From positions 1-64,000 of the forward strand of contig CANTFK010000822.1 of the NCBI GenBank assembly GCA_947646735.1: DNA of 64,000 nucleotides, written 5' to 3'. Under the pieces are notes generated by a model that was not told where the DNA came from, did not search any database, and saw only the letters and a program-made list of their open reading frames with translations. The stretch's first letter is position 1, and every line of letters starts with the position of its first letter. Origin of the DNA: Peronospora farinosa. Its lineage: Eukaryota; Oomycota; Peronosporomycetes; Peronosporales; Peronosporaceae. This document shows positions 9,016 through 20,021 of the stretch, in pieces. Position numbers and translations under genes: made by a program.

Positions 9016-10904
9016 ATGTCTTCCCCTGGTTCTGATCCACCGTCTGCTGACCCACCGTACGCTGATCCACCGACTGAGAGCCGACCTCGGTCGCCCCAGA
9101 GCCTTCAATCGCCCCTGGTTTTAACCCCTCATCTGCTGACCCACCTTCCGCTGACCCACCGTCTGAAGAGCCGACTTCAATCGTCGTCGCGCCTTCGGTT
9201 GCCTCTCCATGTAGAGAGGCGTCCTTGGCCGACCTTCCCGGGCCGGTGTCTTCGCCGTTGAGTGCTGCTGAAACTGTTGTCGTTCACAGCTCTCCTGTTT
9301 CCACCGCTTTGCCTCCTGCCGAGACAGCAGATGCTCCTGTCACGCCGACCCCCATGGTTGACCGTCCGTCTTCCGCACCCGTCAACGTACGGGCAGCTCT
9401 GCGGGAATTGCAAGCTCTCGCGGACGCCCATTTCCGCCGAATCGAAGACTGCGAGGGTCGGCTAGGTGTCCTTCCCCCTTCGGCCGCCTTGTTGGCCACT
9501 CGTTGTGAGCGGTTGGAGGAGGCACTGCGCGACAAGTCCCGGCTGGTGGCCCAACTTCGCGTAGCTCTCCAGCGCGAGACTGCACTGGTGGACCGTCTGC
9601 GATGGAAGGTCGACCACATCCGAAGCCGGTACTCGCTTCTCGCCGCAGAGCTCGACCATGTCGACTTCTCTGACGGGCCACCTCCGGGACCAGCTACTCC
9701 TTCGGCAGCTTCGCCCCCGGCCGCATGTTCCCCTTCGCGGCCGGCGAAAGCTCTTGGTAAACGGTCCCGGCGGCCGTCACCCCGGGTACCCGCCAAAGCC
9801 TCCAAGCTTCCGAAGCCCGACGCCTCTGAGATGCCACCGTCGGTGGTCTCTGGTGGTCGTTCCCCTGTCGTGCTTGAGTCTTCGGACGACGACCTCAGCG
9901 ACGACAGCGAGACCCTTCGGGCGGCTCTGGCCAAGTCTCGTTCTGCTAGTCGGCGCCCTGCCAGTGCGAACCCTGTACGTCTTCCGTCGACGTCCACTCC
10001 TCCATCGAGGGCCACCTCGGCTACCGGCCTCTCGTTGAAACGGGCGATGTTCGGGACATCGGACTCGGAGACCGAGTCGTCTGCGGAGAAAAACAAGAGT
10101 GCGCCTTCTGTCGCGGACAACACTTCGCCCCTTCTGGCCGACTCCAGCCTGCTTCCCAGAGACGCCATGATCCCCGGATACATGCAGTCGAAGACCTTTT
10201 CCGCCGCGGAAGTGGCACCTTGGCCGGTCGACCTGGTCAATTCGTGGTGCATTGTTACAATGTCTTCCACAGACTTGGTCGACCAGCTGGATCTACCTTG
10301 GGGTTGGTTTGGCCCTCCGGACGGAAACCTCGACCGGCCCCCCAAATGGAAGAGGTCGTTGGTGAACCCTCCAATGATCCAGAGATTGCTCGCGGCGGAA
10401 CCTTGGGTGGAAGCTCGTGTTCCCATGCAGCCCGTGTCCTTCCGACCTGTTGGCTGGTTCGCCCAGTTGGCAGCGGCCTACATCCAGTTTGACGAAGAGC
10501 ATAGTCAAGCTCTTTGGGAGGCGACCCACTGCTTGTGGATCTCCAAGGACCAAGCGCGAGCGAACTCTTTCCTCGCGTCCTACTACAACGCGCGGAAGAA
10601 GCGTCGGAGTCGGGCAACTCGAGCTTGGCGGGAGGTGGTCGACCTCATCTTCATTAGGATGAGCAAGTGCCACTGCGATCTCGACATCTTCCTGGATCCA
10701 TTCTTCCGTCATCTTCCTCGAACCCGCCGTGTGGTTTATTGGTTCCCTGGTCGTGAAGAGGGGTCGGACCCGGTCGACCTGCTTGAGGCCCTTCGGGTGT
10801 CGGATTCCGCGTGGCCGTCGCTCACCCAGTATCGTTTGTCTTCTGTGCCCCATCCTGTCGCTCTAATTCCACGCCTCAGAGGCAAGTTTGGGCCATCCGT
10901 TTAG
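9016..10904 (+). CDS. Antisense ORF of the Gypsy element (frameshifted near 9085)
   Basis: An ORF of 559 codons (9225-10904) runs opposite to gag-pol, between the chromodomain and the 3' LTR. Upstream, Pro/Ser-rich repeats (DPPSADPPYADPP) start with an ATG at 9016 in another frame. The two frames join if one base was lost near 9085, judging from the internal repeat at 9165. The protein has a predicted coiled coil (roughly residues 55-145 of the long ORF, rich in Leu, Arg and Glu). A basic, Ser/Pro-rich linker with GKRSRRPSP follows, then an acidic patch (ESSDDDLSDDSE). A Trp-rich C-terminal region from about residue 330 (LPWGWFGPPDG) ends with a basic stretch (NARKKRRSRATRAW). I recognise no domain. 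Antisense ORFs at this position are known in some plant Tat-lineage Gypsy elements; function unknown. A 380-codon minus-strand ORF (9284-10426) overlaps it and is taken as a GC-rich shadow. Confidence 0.6.
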
Positions 10905-11158
10905 GTCTTCCCTTGAACATGAATCTTCTTTTCTCTTCGATCCTATTTTTTGTGCTTGTCCATCTTCTATCTCCCCTTGCCATGCTTTCCTCTGTTCCAG
11001 GTGATCTTGGCAATCTTTCTCCTTCGTTCTCCATTCTCCTATACCCCTAACTCTTGGAAATTCAAGGCCGCCCCGCAGGCGACCCAAGTCTTCCAACGAG
11101 GGGCTGGGCCGACCATTGAGGGACTCGGTCCACCTTCCAAGAAACTTGCTACCGCCGG

Positions 11159-12619
11159 CTAGTTTTCATGGCTTTGCATTACTTCGAAGCGGTTATGGCT
11201 TGTGTTCTTGCGCTCGAAGTCCCGGAGTAAGGTTCCGCAATTCAGATCCACTTCGTCCACCCACGAGGGGTCTGGGTGTCCCTTCCATTGCACGAGGAAT
11301 TCTCGTTGTTGCCTCCCATACCGAGTCTTCTTGCCTGTACGACTCTCTAAAATTTCTTCGCCTTCATACTCGCCCTCTTTTAATTCCCGCACCCAGCTGT
11401 CTTCTGGTAACAGACATTCATCGAAGTCGACTGGATCTGTTCCATCCACTTTCAGCTCGCTGTTTGGTCGATCGGGGAACTCTCTGACAGGCTTGAGCTT
11501 GGAGATGTGCACGATTGGGAATTATCTGTATTCTGTACCTCGTAACTCCAGACGTACCGCATGATCTCCAACTAACCCCTGGACTCGGAACGGTCCGTGC
11601 CATAGGTGGGCCAATTTTTTGGCATACCCCTCCTTCACACGGTCCAAGTGTAGCCATACCCGGGTCCCTGGCTGAATTTCGTGGCCGACTACCCCTTCAT
11701 TTTGTGCTTGCACCCGAGCCTGACTAGCCGCCCGTAAATTCTCGTTGACTTGGTCTCTTGCTCGCTGATAGTGACTCTGAATCCGATATCTCCATCTCCG
11801 AGGTCCTGAGTCTCGACGTCGAGTGTTCACCACCGGTAACATAGTCTCAAGAGTGGTCCTAGCATCCCATCCATGTACCAGATAGAACGGTGTTTCCTCA
11901 CGTACTCTGTCTTGAGCCGTATTTAACGCGAGCGTTAAACGTTCCGCGTATTCATCCCAGTCTCGCTGTCCCGCGTCGGCTACGTACATCTTGAACGATC
12001 TTGTTAGAGTCTGGACCATTCTCTCCGCAGTGCCGTTCGCTTGAGGTCGGTAGGCCATGGTCGCTCTCTGACGTTGACCCACCATACGACTGAACGCTCG
12101 GAAGAAGTCCGACATAAACCCTGGTTCCCGATCGTGACGGATCGTCTCACTGGCGCCAAAACGGCGGAAAACGCATTCCTCATATCCCTCAGCCACTGTC
12201 TGGGCTGTCCGTGACGCACTTGCTTTAGCCATCACATAACCTGTGAACAGGTCGACCCAGATCAGTAGTTCCGTATTTCCTTTATACGACTTGGGGAGAG
12301 ATGGTATGTGGTCCATCGCGATAATTTGGAAGGGGTACGTCGCTTCATCATTCCCCGGAGACTTCCCTTGTAAAGTGGGTCTCCCTTTCCTAGTCTCACA
12401 ATCCATGCACTGACTCACATATTTCTGAACACTCCGGGACAGACCCCTCCAATGACAATATCGTCGGATCCGATGATAAGTACGCCCGATACCCTGATGG
12501 CCGCCTTCCAAACTCGTATGATAATGATGGAGGACGTCGGCTTGGAGCCTCTCAGGTATCACCAATCTGGCAGTTATGTCTCGGTCGTCTCCCTTGATTC
12601 TCTGGCCGGGGCAGTACAC
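11159..12619 (-). pseudogene. Gypsy integrase with chromodomain
   Basis: The first island (12619-11522) begins just before the zinc-binding HHCC module (HHYHTSLEGGHQGIGRTYHRI ... CMDC). The catalytic core follows, with AMDHIP, HDREPGFMSDFFRAF and QANGTAERMVQTL supplying the D, D and E. A GPF-type module (LWHGPFRVQGLVGDHAVRLEL) comes next. A TAA stop at 11522-11524 sits in the same frame. Reading on gives VHISKLKPVREF and a chromodomain (EFLVQWKGHPDPSWVDEVDL). The stop could come from a Gln codon by one C-to-T change. Apart from it the integrase appears intact. Confidence 0.9.
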
Positions 12620-12632
12620 CAGCAGTCCTTCT

Positions 12633-13511
12633 TCACTTATCTCGTAGTCTCTCCGACATTTTGCTGCAGTTTCTGGCCGCTTCCACTGACAAGTCTTTCC
12701 AGTCTCCCTTCAAATATACCTTCAACTCGCGTACCCAGCTCTCCTCTTCTTGCGCATCTCGGATCCTATCCATCCGGAGTTGTTGTACCACATCTTCTTG
12801 CATGACCTCTCCCGATATTTTGACGAGGAGCCGTGATCTCGTCACCGCAGATACCTTGACCGACTGACCTCGGTCTCTAGGGACCAACACCTCTGGCAGC
12901 CGATTGATTGTTTCTAGACCTGACCACTCTCCTCTTGGTATCGACTCGACCCCTTGCTGCTGATGTAAAGCTGTACTGGCCAACTGGTCTGCGCTCTGAT
13001 TCCAATCTCGTTTCACATGTAGGACTGCCTGGATGGGCCACGACTGGAGTTTACTCAACGCCTTGGCCCGCAACGGGGATGAAACTGAAGCTTTGCATTC
13101 AATCTCTCCACGCATCTGTCTTATAACCAAATTGGAGTCTCCACAAATAATCAAACGCCGTCGCTCCATTGGCTCCAACAGGTCAAAACCCAGTAACATG
13201 CCCTCATATTCAGCTTCATTCACCGTAGGCTTGTCGAGATATTTTGATGCAGCTGCAACTATAGTCCATGCAGAGAGTCTCCACACAAGAGCGCTGCAAG
13301 CACCTCCCCCTTGTTTCACCCGGGCCGACCCATCGAAACTCATCACGTACAGTTCTTCATTCAGTTCCACTGTGGGCGTCGGTAGGTCGACCACTTGCCT
13401 GGATTGCTTCTTGGGAGCAATTGACGCCAGAATTGAGTCCACATTCTCTCGAGGCGTGATGCTGGCTGCTAACGCCCCCAGTACCTGGTCCTCGCCTTTC
13501 TTGCATTTCAC
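12633..13511 (-). pseudogene. Second RNase H domain of the Gypsy polyprotein (archaeal-type)
   Basis: This island holds a complete RNase H fold with all acidic positions visible: MSFDGSARVKQGGGAC (Asp), NEAEYEGMLLGFDLL (Glu), ICGDSNLVIRQMRGE (Asp) and VKRDWNQSADQLAS (final Asp). It lies after the polymerase-linked RNase H at 13515-14222, so the element has two. In dual-RNase H Gypsy lineages of plants (Tat) and oomycetes the extra domain is of the archaeal/aRNH type and takes over catalysis. The DGSA...NEAEY...GDS..V layout fits that type. A frameshift near 12690 separates it from the integrase. Confidence 0.85.
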
Positions 13512-13514
13512 AAT

Positions 13515-14222
13515 CTACAAAGTCCACTGTGACAACAGAGCGGCCCAGTTTCCTAAGCGACCTTGCAACCCCGAAGACTTCACTAGCCAGGATAGTGTAG
13601 AATGCCTCGTCAGAACCTTGAGAGGTCGGGTGACCAACATCGTGAAGCAAGTTTCCAATATCCGTAACAACGCCAGCACTTCCTTTTCTACTGTGCTATA
13701 TTTCACCTCGTTTGACTTGAGGGTTCGGCTCGTAAACATTACCGGCATGTACATGCCGTCGTAATTTTGCACCAACGACGCCGAGATAGCCCAATCACTT
13801 GCGTAGACAATGATGACCGCCTCTCTAGCCGGGTCGAAATGTCGTAGGATGGGCGCCGTAGCAATCTTGTTCTTGAGCATGGAAAACGCTACTTGTACCT
13901 TCGACCATTTTTCTTCGTCGTCTTCCTGGGACGCCACTTCCTCGTTAGCCTTCAATTTGCACCTCCAAGCGTGAAAATCCACCTCTCTCAGTTCGTAAAG
14001 GATCGACGCGTATATGGCATAATCTTCGATGTACCTGCTGTAGTAATTTAGGCTTCCTAGAAAGGACTGCATAGCCTTCAGCGTTGTCGGTAGAGGTAGG
14101 TCGACCAAAGACTGAAGATCTTTTTGGTGGGCCTCTAGTCCCTCTTTGGAATTCGATGTCCAAGATACTCGACCTTCCGACATCCCCACGTACTCTTGAC
14201 GGCACTGACCGACAAATTCCAA
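13515..14222 (-). pseudogene. RT connection and degenerate first RNase H of Gypsy
   Basis: It continues the reverse transcriptase in a second frame: LPLPTTLKAMQSFLGSLNYYSRYI is the typical thumb/connection motif. IIVYASDWAISASLVQ, TLKSNEVKYSTVEKEVLALL and VLTRHSTLSWL then give a Ty3-type RNase H. The usual TDH near the end is TRH here, so one catalytic Asp is lost, as expected when a second RNase H is present. The frame ends in TAG at 13515-13517, and the next domain continues in the same frame. Confidence 0.85.
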
Positions 14223-14245
14223 TAGTCACACACGTCTAGCAGCCG

Positions 14246-15706
14246 CTACACTTTCTGGCATAATACGTCCCACGATTCGGCCGGAACAAGTATATCGTCA
14301 ATGTATGATCGTCGACCCAATACAGAGAGACCCGATTTTGCATCGGGTTCCCCTGTTGCGAACAAATCCTCTGTTTCCTCTGTGGCCGCCCCTGGCGAAA
14401 TCCGTAAGAATCCATATAACGCATTATCCAACAACCTTTGATATATCTGAGGCGCATTCTTAAGCCCAAAAGGCATCCGAAGCCATTCAAATAATCCCAG
14501 TGAAGTAACGAAAGCTGAGATTAATCTCGCCCTTTCGGTCATACTGACGACCCAAAAACCACTCGCCATATCAAGAGAACAGTACCATAAAGCTCCATCC
14601 AAGTCTTCCAGTAATTCGTTAATCAACGGCATCGGGTATGCCATGAGCTGGGTGAGATCATTCACCAACCGATAGTCGATACACAATCGAATATCGACCC
14701 CATTCTTCTTCACGATAATTACAATTGGGCTGGCCCATGGCGAGGTGGAAGGCTGAATGATCTTTGCTGATAACAGTCCCTTGATCAGGTCGGCTATCTT
14801 CTCTCTGAATTGAGGAGCCACCTTTCGTGCGCGTTGCGCGATCGGTCTTGCGTTCCCCACATCGATATCGCATATCGCTCCTCGGGCGGCCGGGGGTAAG
14901 GCGTTACCTTTACCCATCAGCAGATGTCGTTTCTTCCATATTATTTGTTGCAACCGGTCCACCTCTTCGGGAGTGTTCCCATCTGGATCAGGAATCTGTA
15001 TATCTTCTAACGCAATGCCTTCGGATGAGGGGTCCACTTCCGGTACGACCGCCCACCCTGGCCTTATGTCCTCGGCCCAAAGTTCTCCACTCTCGAAAGA
15101 ACACACCTGGTCATCTGCCTGTAACAAGTCTACCGGTTTAACTTCCTTCTCATTGGTGATGGTCACTGTATGTAGATCTTCTTCAAATACACTCCGCTTT
15201 TGGGCGGTCCCCTCCTGCCAATTCACCCTCTCTTCGCACAGTTGTTCTTCACTGTCGGGTACCGGTTGGTGCGTTATATTCATCATTGGGGTTGGGGCCT
15301 GCGGTCGCTGTAAGATGTGTGACGGAGTCTTATACTCTGGTCTCTCCACTAGTGGCCTCTCTTCCTCTTCCGTCGGGTCGACCTGATGGTCGACTTGGTC
15401 GGTGGTAGATTCATAAGCCAGATTTAGCCATTCCGCATATCTTCGAGAGCCTACCGAGACAAACCCTGGCGTTCTCGGAACTTGCTCCCTAGTCAACCAC
15501 ATACCTACCTTGGTATCTTCATGTAATGTTAAGGGGCGAGGGCTGACATTGGTTATCTTCAAAATCGGTCGACGTCCTATCCCTTGTATAATGGTGGCCA
15601 CCCATCGTTCGCCTCTCGTGACCCACAATTTCCAATGTTCTGAGGTCGACCTTTTGAGAGGCACTTCCGTACATCCTCCAACGGATATCTGTACATACCG
15701 ACCCAA
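14246..15706 (-). pseudogene. Gypsy reverse transcriptase
   Basis: The 486-codon island starts directly after a TAA stop (15707-15709) in the same frame as the protease. The polymerase core shows DIRLCIDYRLVNDLT, YCSLDMASGFWVV (first catalytic Asp), LRMPFGLKNAPQIYQRLL and the YIDDI box with both active-site Asp residues. About 280 residues before the core are a linker with no motif I know. The frame closes with TAG (14246-14248). RT sequence (RLLDVCDYWNLSVSAVKS...VEYLGHRI) continues in the same frame for about 100 bases before a frameshift near 14150. Confidence 0.9.
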
Positions 15707-16060
15707 TTACACATCCGATACTCGCGTATTATACAGTGTCCTTCGCCCAGTCAACTGTACCCTGACCTCATCGGGGAGGCAAAGAGTTCCGTCGGCCAAG
15801 TCTAACCGGATACCGGCTGGGACCATGAAGTCCATCCCCAAAATTGCATCTTGGCCTACCATAGGACCTACCCACACCTTAAAGATGTACACCAAGTTCC
15901 CATTCAGAGTGACCTTGATGCGAGTGCGTCCCTCCGTGGTGTATACGGCTTCCCCAATACCAATACATTCTTGTCGTTCACTTTCATCAATTTGGCAGCC
16001 TACCTTACGAGCAAAGGCGATATCCAGAATGGATATCTCGGCACCAGTATCGAACAACAA
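15707..16060 (-). pseudogene. Gypsy aspartic protease
   Basis: LLFDTGAEISILD is the catalytic DTGA loop of a retropepsin and QDAILGMDFMVP is the C-terminal hydrophobic-glycine motif. About 117 codons, ending in TAA at 15707-15709 in the frame of the RT. The region upstream (16061-16353) reads in a different frame. Confidence 0.88.
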
Positions 16061-16324
16061 ATTCGCATGGTCGTTGTTGACCTTTCCAGAGGCTTTCGCT
16101 TGCCTGAACCATTTAGTAGGGGCGTGGTATTTCCAGTACCCCCTAACTCGCCTGGCAATAAGTCCAACTCCATTACTGAACTTTCTAGAACAAAACTATT
16201 AGGTTCATTTAAAGAAGCAACATGGACCACAGGGTAATTTCCAATCTTCGATATATTTCCAATCTTAACTGGAATACCCGTCCCCTCCTTGGGCTGTTTC
16301 TCCACATATGCAAAGATGCAACAA

Positions 16325-16837
16325 TTAGAACGCTCGGCTCGTACCAGATTCAAACCTGGCGAGCGTCCTAATTTGCCATCTTCTCGAGTTTTTCCGGGAA
16401 CATCCCTGCATGCTTGGCCAGGTTATACCATTGACGGAACAAAAAAAATTATAGAACTCCTCCATCTGGCACTTCCCAATCTCGTGAATCTCTCCACAAC
16501 CCCGGCATACAAACAGGCAGCGGTCAGACGGGTGACCCTTCCTTCCACAGCGGTCGCAGGTCAATCTTTTCCAGCAATTCAGATCTCCGTGTTTCTTGGA
16601 CCCGCAATATGCACATCTCGTGTTTGGGGTCGCTGATGATGGGCCGGGTCGCTGGTCTACCGCCTGGCGATGTTGGTCGGCCTCCCTAGTCGGTAGATTC
16701 TTTGAGAACCTCACACTTGGATCCCTCCCCGCTTCCTTCTCCATAAGGTAGACTCGTCTTAGATCTCCCTCATTCTCCGAGGAGTCTGGACTGCAATCTT
16801 CAGAGCTCGAGTCTTCCAGGGGGCGTCCGTACTGCAT
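16325..16837 (-). pseudogene. Gypsy nucleocapsid with three zinc knuckles
   Basis: Three Cys/His knuckles lie close together: CAYCGSKKHGDLNC, CDRCGRKGHPSDRC and CRGCGEIHEIGKC. They are preceded by an acidic Ser/Glu-rich linker (LEDSSSEDCSPDSSENEGD). This is the RNA-binding end of gag. The frame differs from the capsid island (16800-17591) and from the protease, so there are frameshifts on both sides. Confidence 0.85.
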
Positions 16838-17591
16838 GTATGGAGCGGCGATTTAGATCTCTCGGCCTCTCGGGTAGTGCCGGTGCCTTCTGACGAAACT
16901 TGTTTGATCCAAACAGCATCTTGCATCGTCTTGCCTTCGTCCGCTGACATGATGTCAATACTTCCTCCAATTCTTCCACGTCCGCCAGACGCAGCATAGT
17001 CAACTTGTCTGCTAGCTCTGGGTCGTCCACCGTCAAAATGTAGTGATCGACGTGATCCTTCTGAGATTTGGGCGACCCATCCTTAATCTTCATCTTCGCC
17101 CTGAGTCCAAGCACATTCAGGCGGTACAGATAATTCAGCGGGGTCTCTTCCGACCTTTTCTTCGCATGGTAGTACTGGCGGGCGACCGGTACCCCCGTAC
17201 CACAGAACCGAATCATGAACTATTGGATTAAGTCCTTCCAGTTTCCTCGGACTGAGCGACCCAGTTGACGGTACCAATTCTGTGCCGGTCCAGTCAGCAA
17301 TCCTCCAAAAACGAGACATCGTTCATCATCTGGTGCTTGGTCTCTTATGAATGCTGTCTTGACCGTCGATACCCAGCTGCGCGCTCTGTCTTCGTCTTGG
17401 TCTCTTCCATGAAATTCTTTAAGGTCCGAGGTCGCCGATAGTTTGATGCGAGGGACCATATTTGGCATCTGTCCCAGCGCTGCGTTCGCCATCATCGACT
17501 GAGGTCCCCTCAAATCCATGTTGTCAGGGTCGAACTCACAGGAACCGACGGATTCCATATCGACGTCTGTCATCGTGTGGCCTCTTGGCAT
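16800..17591 (-). pseudogene. Gypsy gag, capsid region
   Basis: MVPRIKLSATSDLKEFHGRDQDEDRARSWVSTVKTAF and CLVFGGLLTGPAQNWYRQLG are typical of the capsid region of retrotransposon gag. A TAG at 17220-17222 interrupts the frame after WKDLIQ. The same frame continues with FMIRFCGTGVPVARQYYHAKKRSEETPLNYLYRLNVL, the usual next block. The distal end (about 16800-16900) runs out of frame. Confidence 0.85.
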
Positions 17592-17740
17592 TTGTATGCC
17601 TGGATGTTGGTCATGGTGAGCGGTCGTCCTTTGCGCCTCTGGTCTTCCTCCTGCTACACTCCCGTTAGGGTGTGCCCGCGGTACTTGGCGTTAATTCAAA
17701 AATCTTGCCATCGCCGCGTCGAAGAGGGTCTGGAGATCAC

Positions 17741-18526
17741 CTAGCGGGTAGGTAGGCCCTTCCCCCCCCCAGCATCTTCGTCACGAGGCAGAGCAAATTC
17801 CAACTTTTTCTCGTGCTGATTTCCCATTGGTTGAAAACCGGAATGATTTTCATTCTTGCCACGCGTCGCCATTCCGAGACCCCGTGGTTCCTGCTCCGCG
17901 CTGCGCGCTCGGGCCTGGAGCAGCGCCGCTCCAGTAGGGCCTAGGGGCATCCTAGTGACCGACCCAGTTGAGGACGATCCTGGGGACCACGGTGCTGCTT
18001 CCCTCTGGCCGCTTGGCATCCGGTGTTGAGATGGGTCTTGATTCGCCCCTGGGTGGCCGGCGGCTCCGTACATGTGGGTACCCACCGTGATGTCTTGAAG
18101 CGTCATCTGGCTGTCGTTGGACCGCATGTGTGTAGGTGTCACCAGAGGTGGGTAATCCGTTGCTGGTGTGGTACCCACCAGGATCGACAGACGCTTGTGC
18201 ATATGCTCTAACGTTGTTGTGATTCTGTCGAATCCCAGGGATAGCAGATCGTCCGGGTCGAACCGACCTGCGACCATGTTCGCTTCACGAAGCATGGTGA
18301 CCAGCGCTGTGATCGCGTCCGTGACGGAGTGCAGCCGTGGCAGGGTCGACACCGGCCCAGTGAGTTGACCCAGCTGCCGGATCTCCAGGATCTTCGCGAC
18401 GGGGTCGCTCTCCAGGAACGCGTTCAGCTTGCGTTGGTTGTAGGCCCTCGTGACATCAGCGTCTGTCCATGACGCAAGTCCTGCCTTCTCGGGGCCTATC
18501 GACTTGGTGTTTCCGGGTGCCTTCAT
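17741..18526 (-). CDS. Gypsy gag N-terminal ORF
   Basis: An open stretch of 261 codons is the first ORF after the 5' LTR and primer binding site. It has a helical N-terminus (WTDADVTRAYNQRKLNAFLESDPVAKI) and a Gln/Gly/Pro-rich second half, with no named domain. By position it is the N-terminal part of gag. It ends at TGA/TAG-type stop 17741 in a frame different from the capsid island. Codons upstream of the ATG are also open, so the start is uncertain. Confidence 0.6.
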   Translation of the reverse strand: MKAPGNTKSIGPEKAGLASWTDADVTRAYNQRKLNAFLESDPVAKILEIRQLGQLTGPVSTLPRLHSVTDAITALVTMLREANMVAGRFDPDDLLSLGFDRITTTLEHMHKRLSILVGTTPATDYPPLVTPTHMRSNDSQMTLQDITVGTHMYGAAGHPGANQDPSQHRMPSGQREAAPWSPGSSSTGSVTRMPLGPTGAALLQARARSAEQEPRGLGMATRGKNENHSGFQPMGNQHEKKLEFALPRDEDAGGGKGLPTR

Positions 18527-18879
18527 CCGGAACTTCGTCGGCTTGGATTGCGCGATATTGTTGTGTTGTTTTTTGGGGACCTTAGCCTCTCGGTTTTCAC
18601 CGTCGGCTGATGGTCCTCTGGATCATGATAGGCGTCATGACCCAAGGTGTCCTCAACGAGGACATAGGGAGGGTATTTAGGTTTTTCTTAAATGAATATA
18701 ACCTCGACCATGTTGACCGGGCCCCTCCCAAGGCCCGGTCGGTCCTTCGATCCTTTGTGTGTTTCTCCTTGAGTCACTGGCGATCGGTCTTCCAGTGACT
18801 CTTCGGTCTTGTGCTCCTTCTTGACTTGAACATCTTTATCGTCTTGGGACTCGCGGTGAAATCCCGCGTCTTCCGAAGA

Positions 18880-18896
18880 TCCGGGCACGCGCACCA
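18880..18896 (-). promoter_or_regulatory. Primer binding site
   Basis: One base inside the 5' LTR, the minus strand reads TGGTGCGCGTGCCCGGA. It begins with TGG, as needed to pair with a tRNA 3' CCA. The complement would give a tRNA ending ...CGGGCACGCGCACCA; I cannot name that tRNA with confidence. Confidence 0.65.
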
Positions 18897-18897
18897 T

Positions 18898-20017
18898 TGT
18901 GATGGAGTGGGTTCTCAAAATTGTATGATGAGACCCCAAACCACTCACTGTGCCGGACTGCCGACTGTCGGAGGGAGTACCCCGATGCCGCGTATGAACC
19001 TTCTCTCACCTTGTGTACCCGTCGGCTGGCGGGTTGCACTCTTCGGAGGACTTGGTGACGATGTAGATGTCTGCCTTGAGGAAGGTAGACCTGGGGGGCC
19101 TCGAGTGGATATGCTTCACTCGGTGGGCCGGTAGGTGGCCACTCGATCGACCTTGTCGAGAGTGGACTTAGAGACAAATTCTTCAGGGAGCTTGTCGTCC
19201 CTGGCCTTTTCCTTCTGTTTCAGGGGTATTAACCACCTGACCTTTACGTTGCTCCCGGACCTTGAGGTGAGGGAGACCGCTTCCGATAGCGGGTCTTGGG
19301 GGGTGTTGCTACTGAACGAACTCACAGGCCAAATATATCCTGGAGCTCTATTCGCCCTTGAACTTCGCTACACAACTGTCTTCGACGGGGGGGCCAAAAT
19401 ATATCCCTTCCCGGAACAGTGAGTAACTTAGAACAAGTCCTTCTTGGGTGACGGAGTCGTGCCACGTAGATCGCAAATTGAGTAGTATTTAATATAGTCC
19501 TATCCTTTTAACTCCTTTACTCTATCCTTGCCTGAAGCTCTGATTCCTTGCGTCGACTGGTCTGATCCTTGTATTAACTGGTCAGGAGTGGCTGAACCCC
19601 GAGGGGCCGAGGTCGACCAATGAGGGACCCAGGTCGACCAATGAGGGACCCAGGTCGACCAATGAGGGACCCAGGTCGACCAGCGAGGGACCGGGTCGAC
19701 CAATGAGGGACCCAGGTCTACCAACGAGGGACCGGGTCGACCAATGAGGGACCCAGGTCGACCGATGAGGGACCCGGGTCTACCAACGAGGGGCCAGGTC
19801 GATCAATGAGCGGCCATGATCAAATTCCTTTGGTACCGGTTAACCGGTACCCTGATACTGATTTTTCTTCGGCGAATCCTGCGGATTGTCCTCCACCAAC
19901 GGTCGCTCCCCTTTGAGGCCCCTGTCTCTCTGGTCCCCTGTCCCTGACCCACGGCCTATACTCTAAATCCAACTGGAGTCCGGGACCTCCATATCACAAA
20001 ATTAGCACTTCACCACA
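18898..20017 (-). repeat. 5' LTR of the 12.2-kb Gypsy element
   Basis: It is nearly identical to 7769-8888 and has the same length. It contains the matching minisatellite at about 19612-19812, with a different arrangement of unit types. It is followed by the target duplication ATCT at 20018-20021. Confidence 0.95.
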
Positions 20018-20021
20018 ATCT

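Larger units (their letters stand above)
7769..20017 (-). mobile_element. Complete but disabled Ty3/Gypsy LTR retrotransposon
   Basis: Two 1120-bp direct repeats (7769-8888 and 18898-20017), each beginning TG and ending CA, enclose a gag-pol region on the minus strand. The sequence ATCT precedes the left LTR (7765-7768) and follows the right one (20018-20021), a 4-bp target duplication. A primer binding site and a polypurine-like tract lie in the expected places. Order of domains: gag, zinc knuckles, protease, RT, RNase H, a second RNase H, integrase, chromodomain, then an ORF on the opposite strand before the 3' LTR. The LTRs differ at roughly 10-15 positions that I can see plus repeat-unit changes, so insertion was fairly recent. 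Even so gag-pol carries five in-frame stops and several frameshifts and cannot be expressed as one protein. Confidence 0.95.

Noticed and set aside
9284..10426. 380-codon minus-strand ORF overlapping the antisense ORF of the Gypsy element
   Set aside because: It lies in GC-rich DNA on the reverse of a longer ORF, has Arg/Ser-rich composition typical of a reverse-frame shadow, and does not extend gag-pol.
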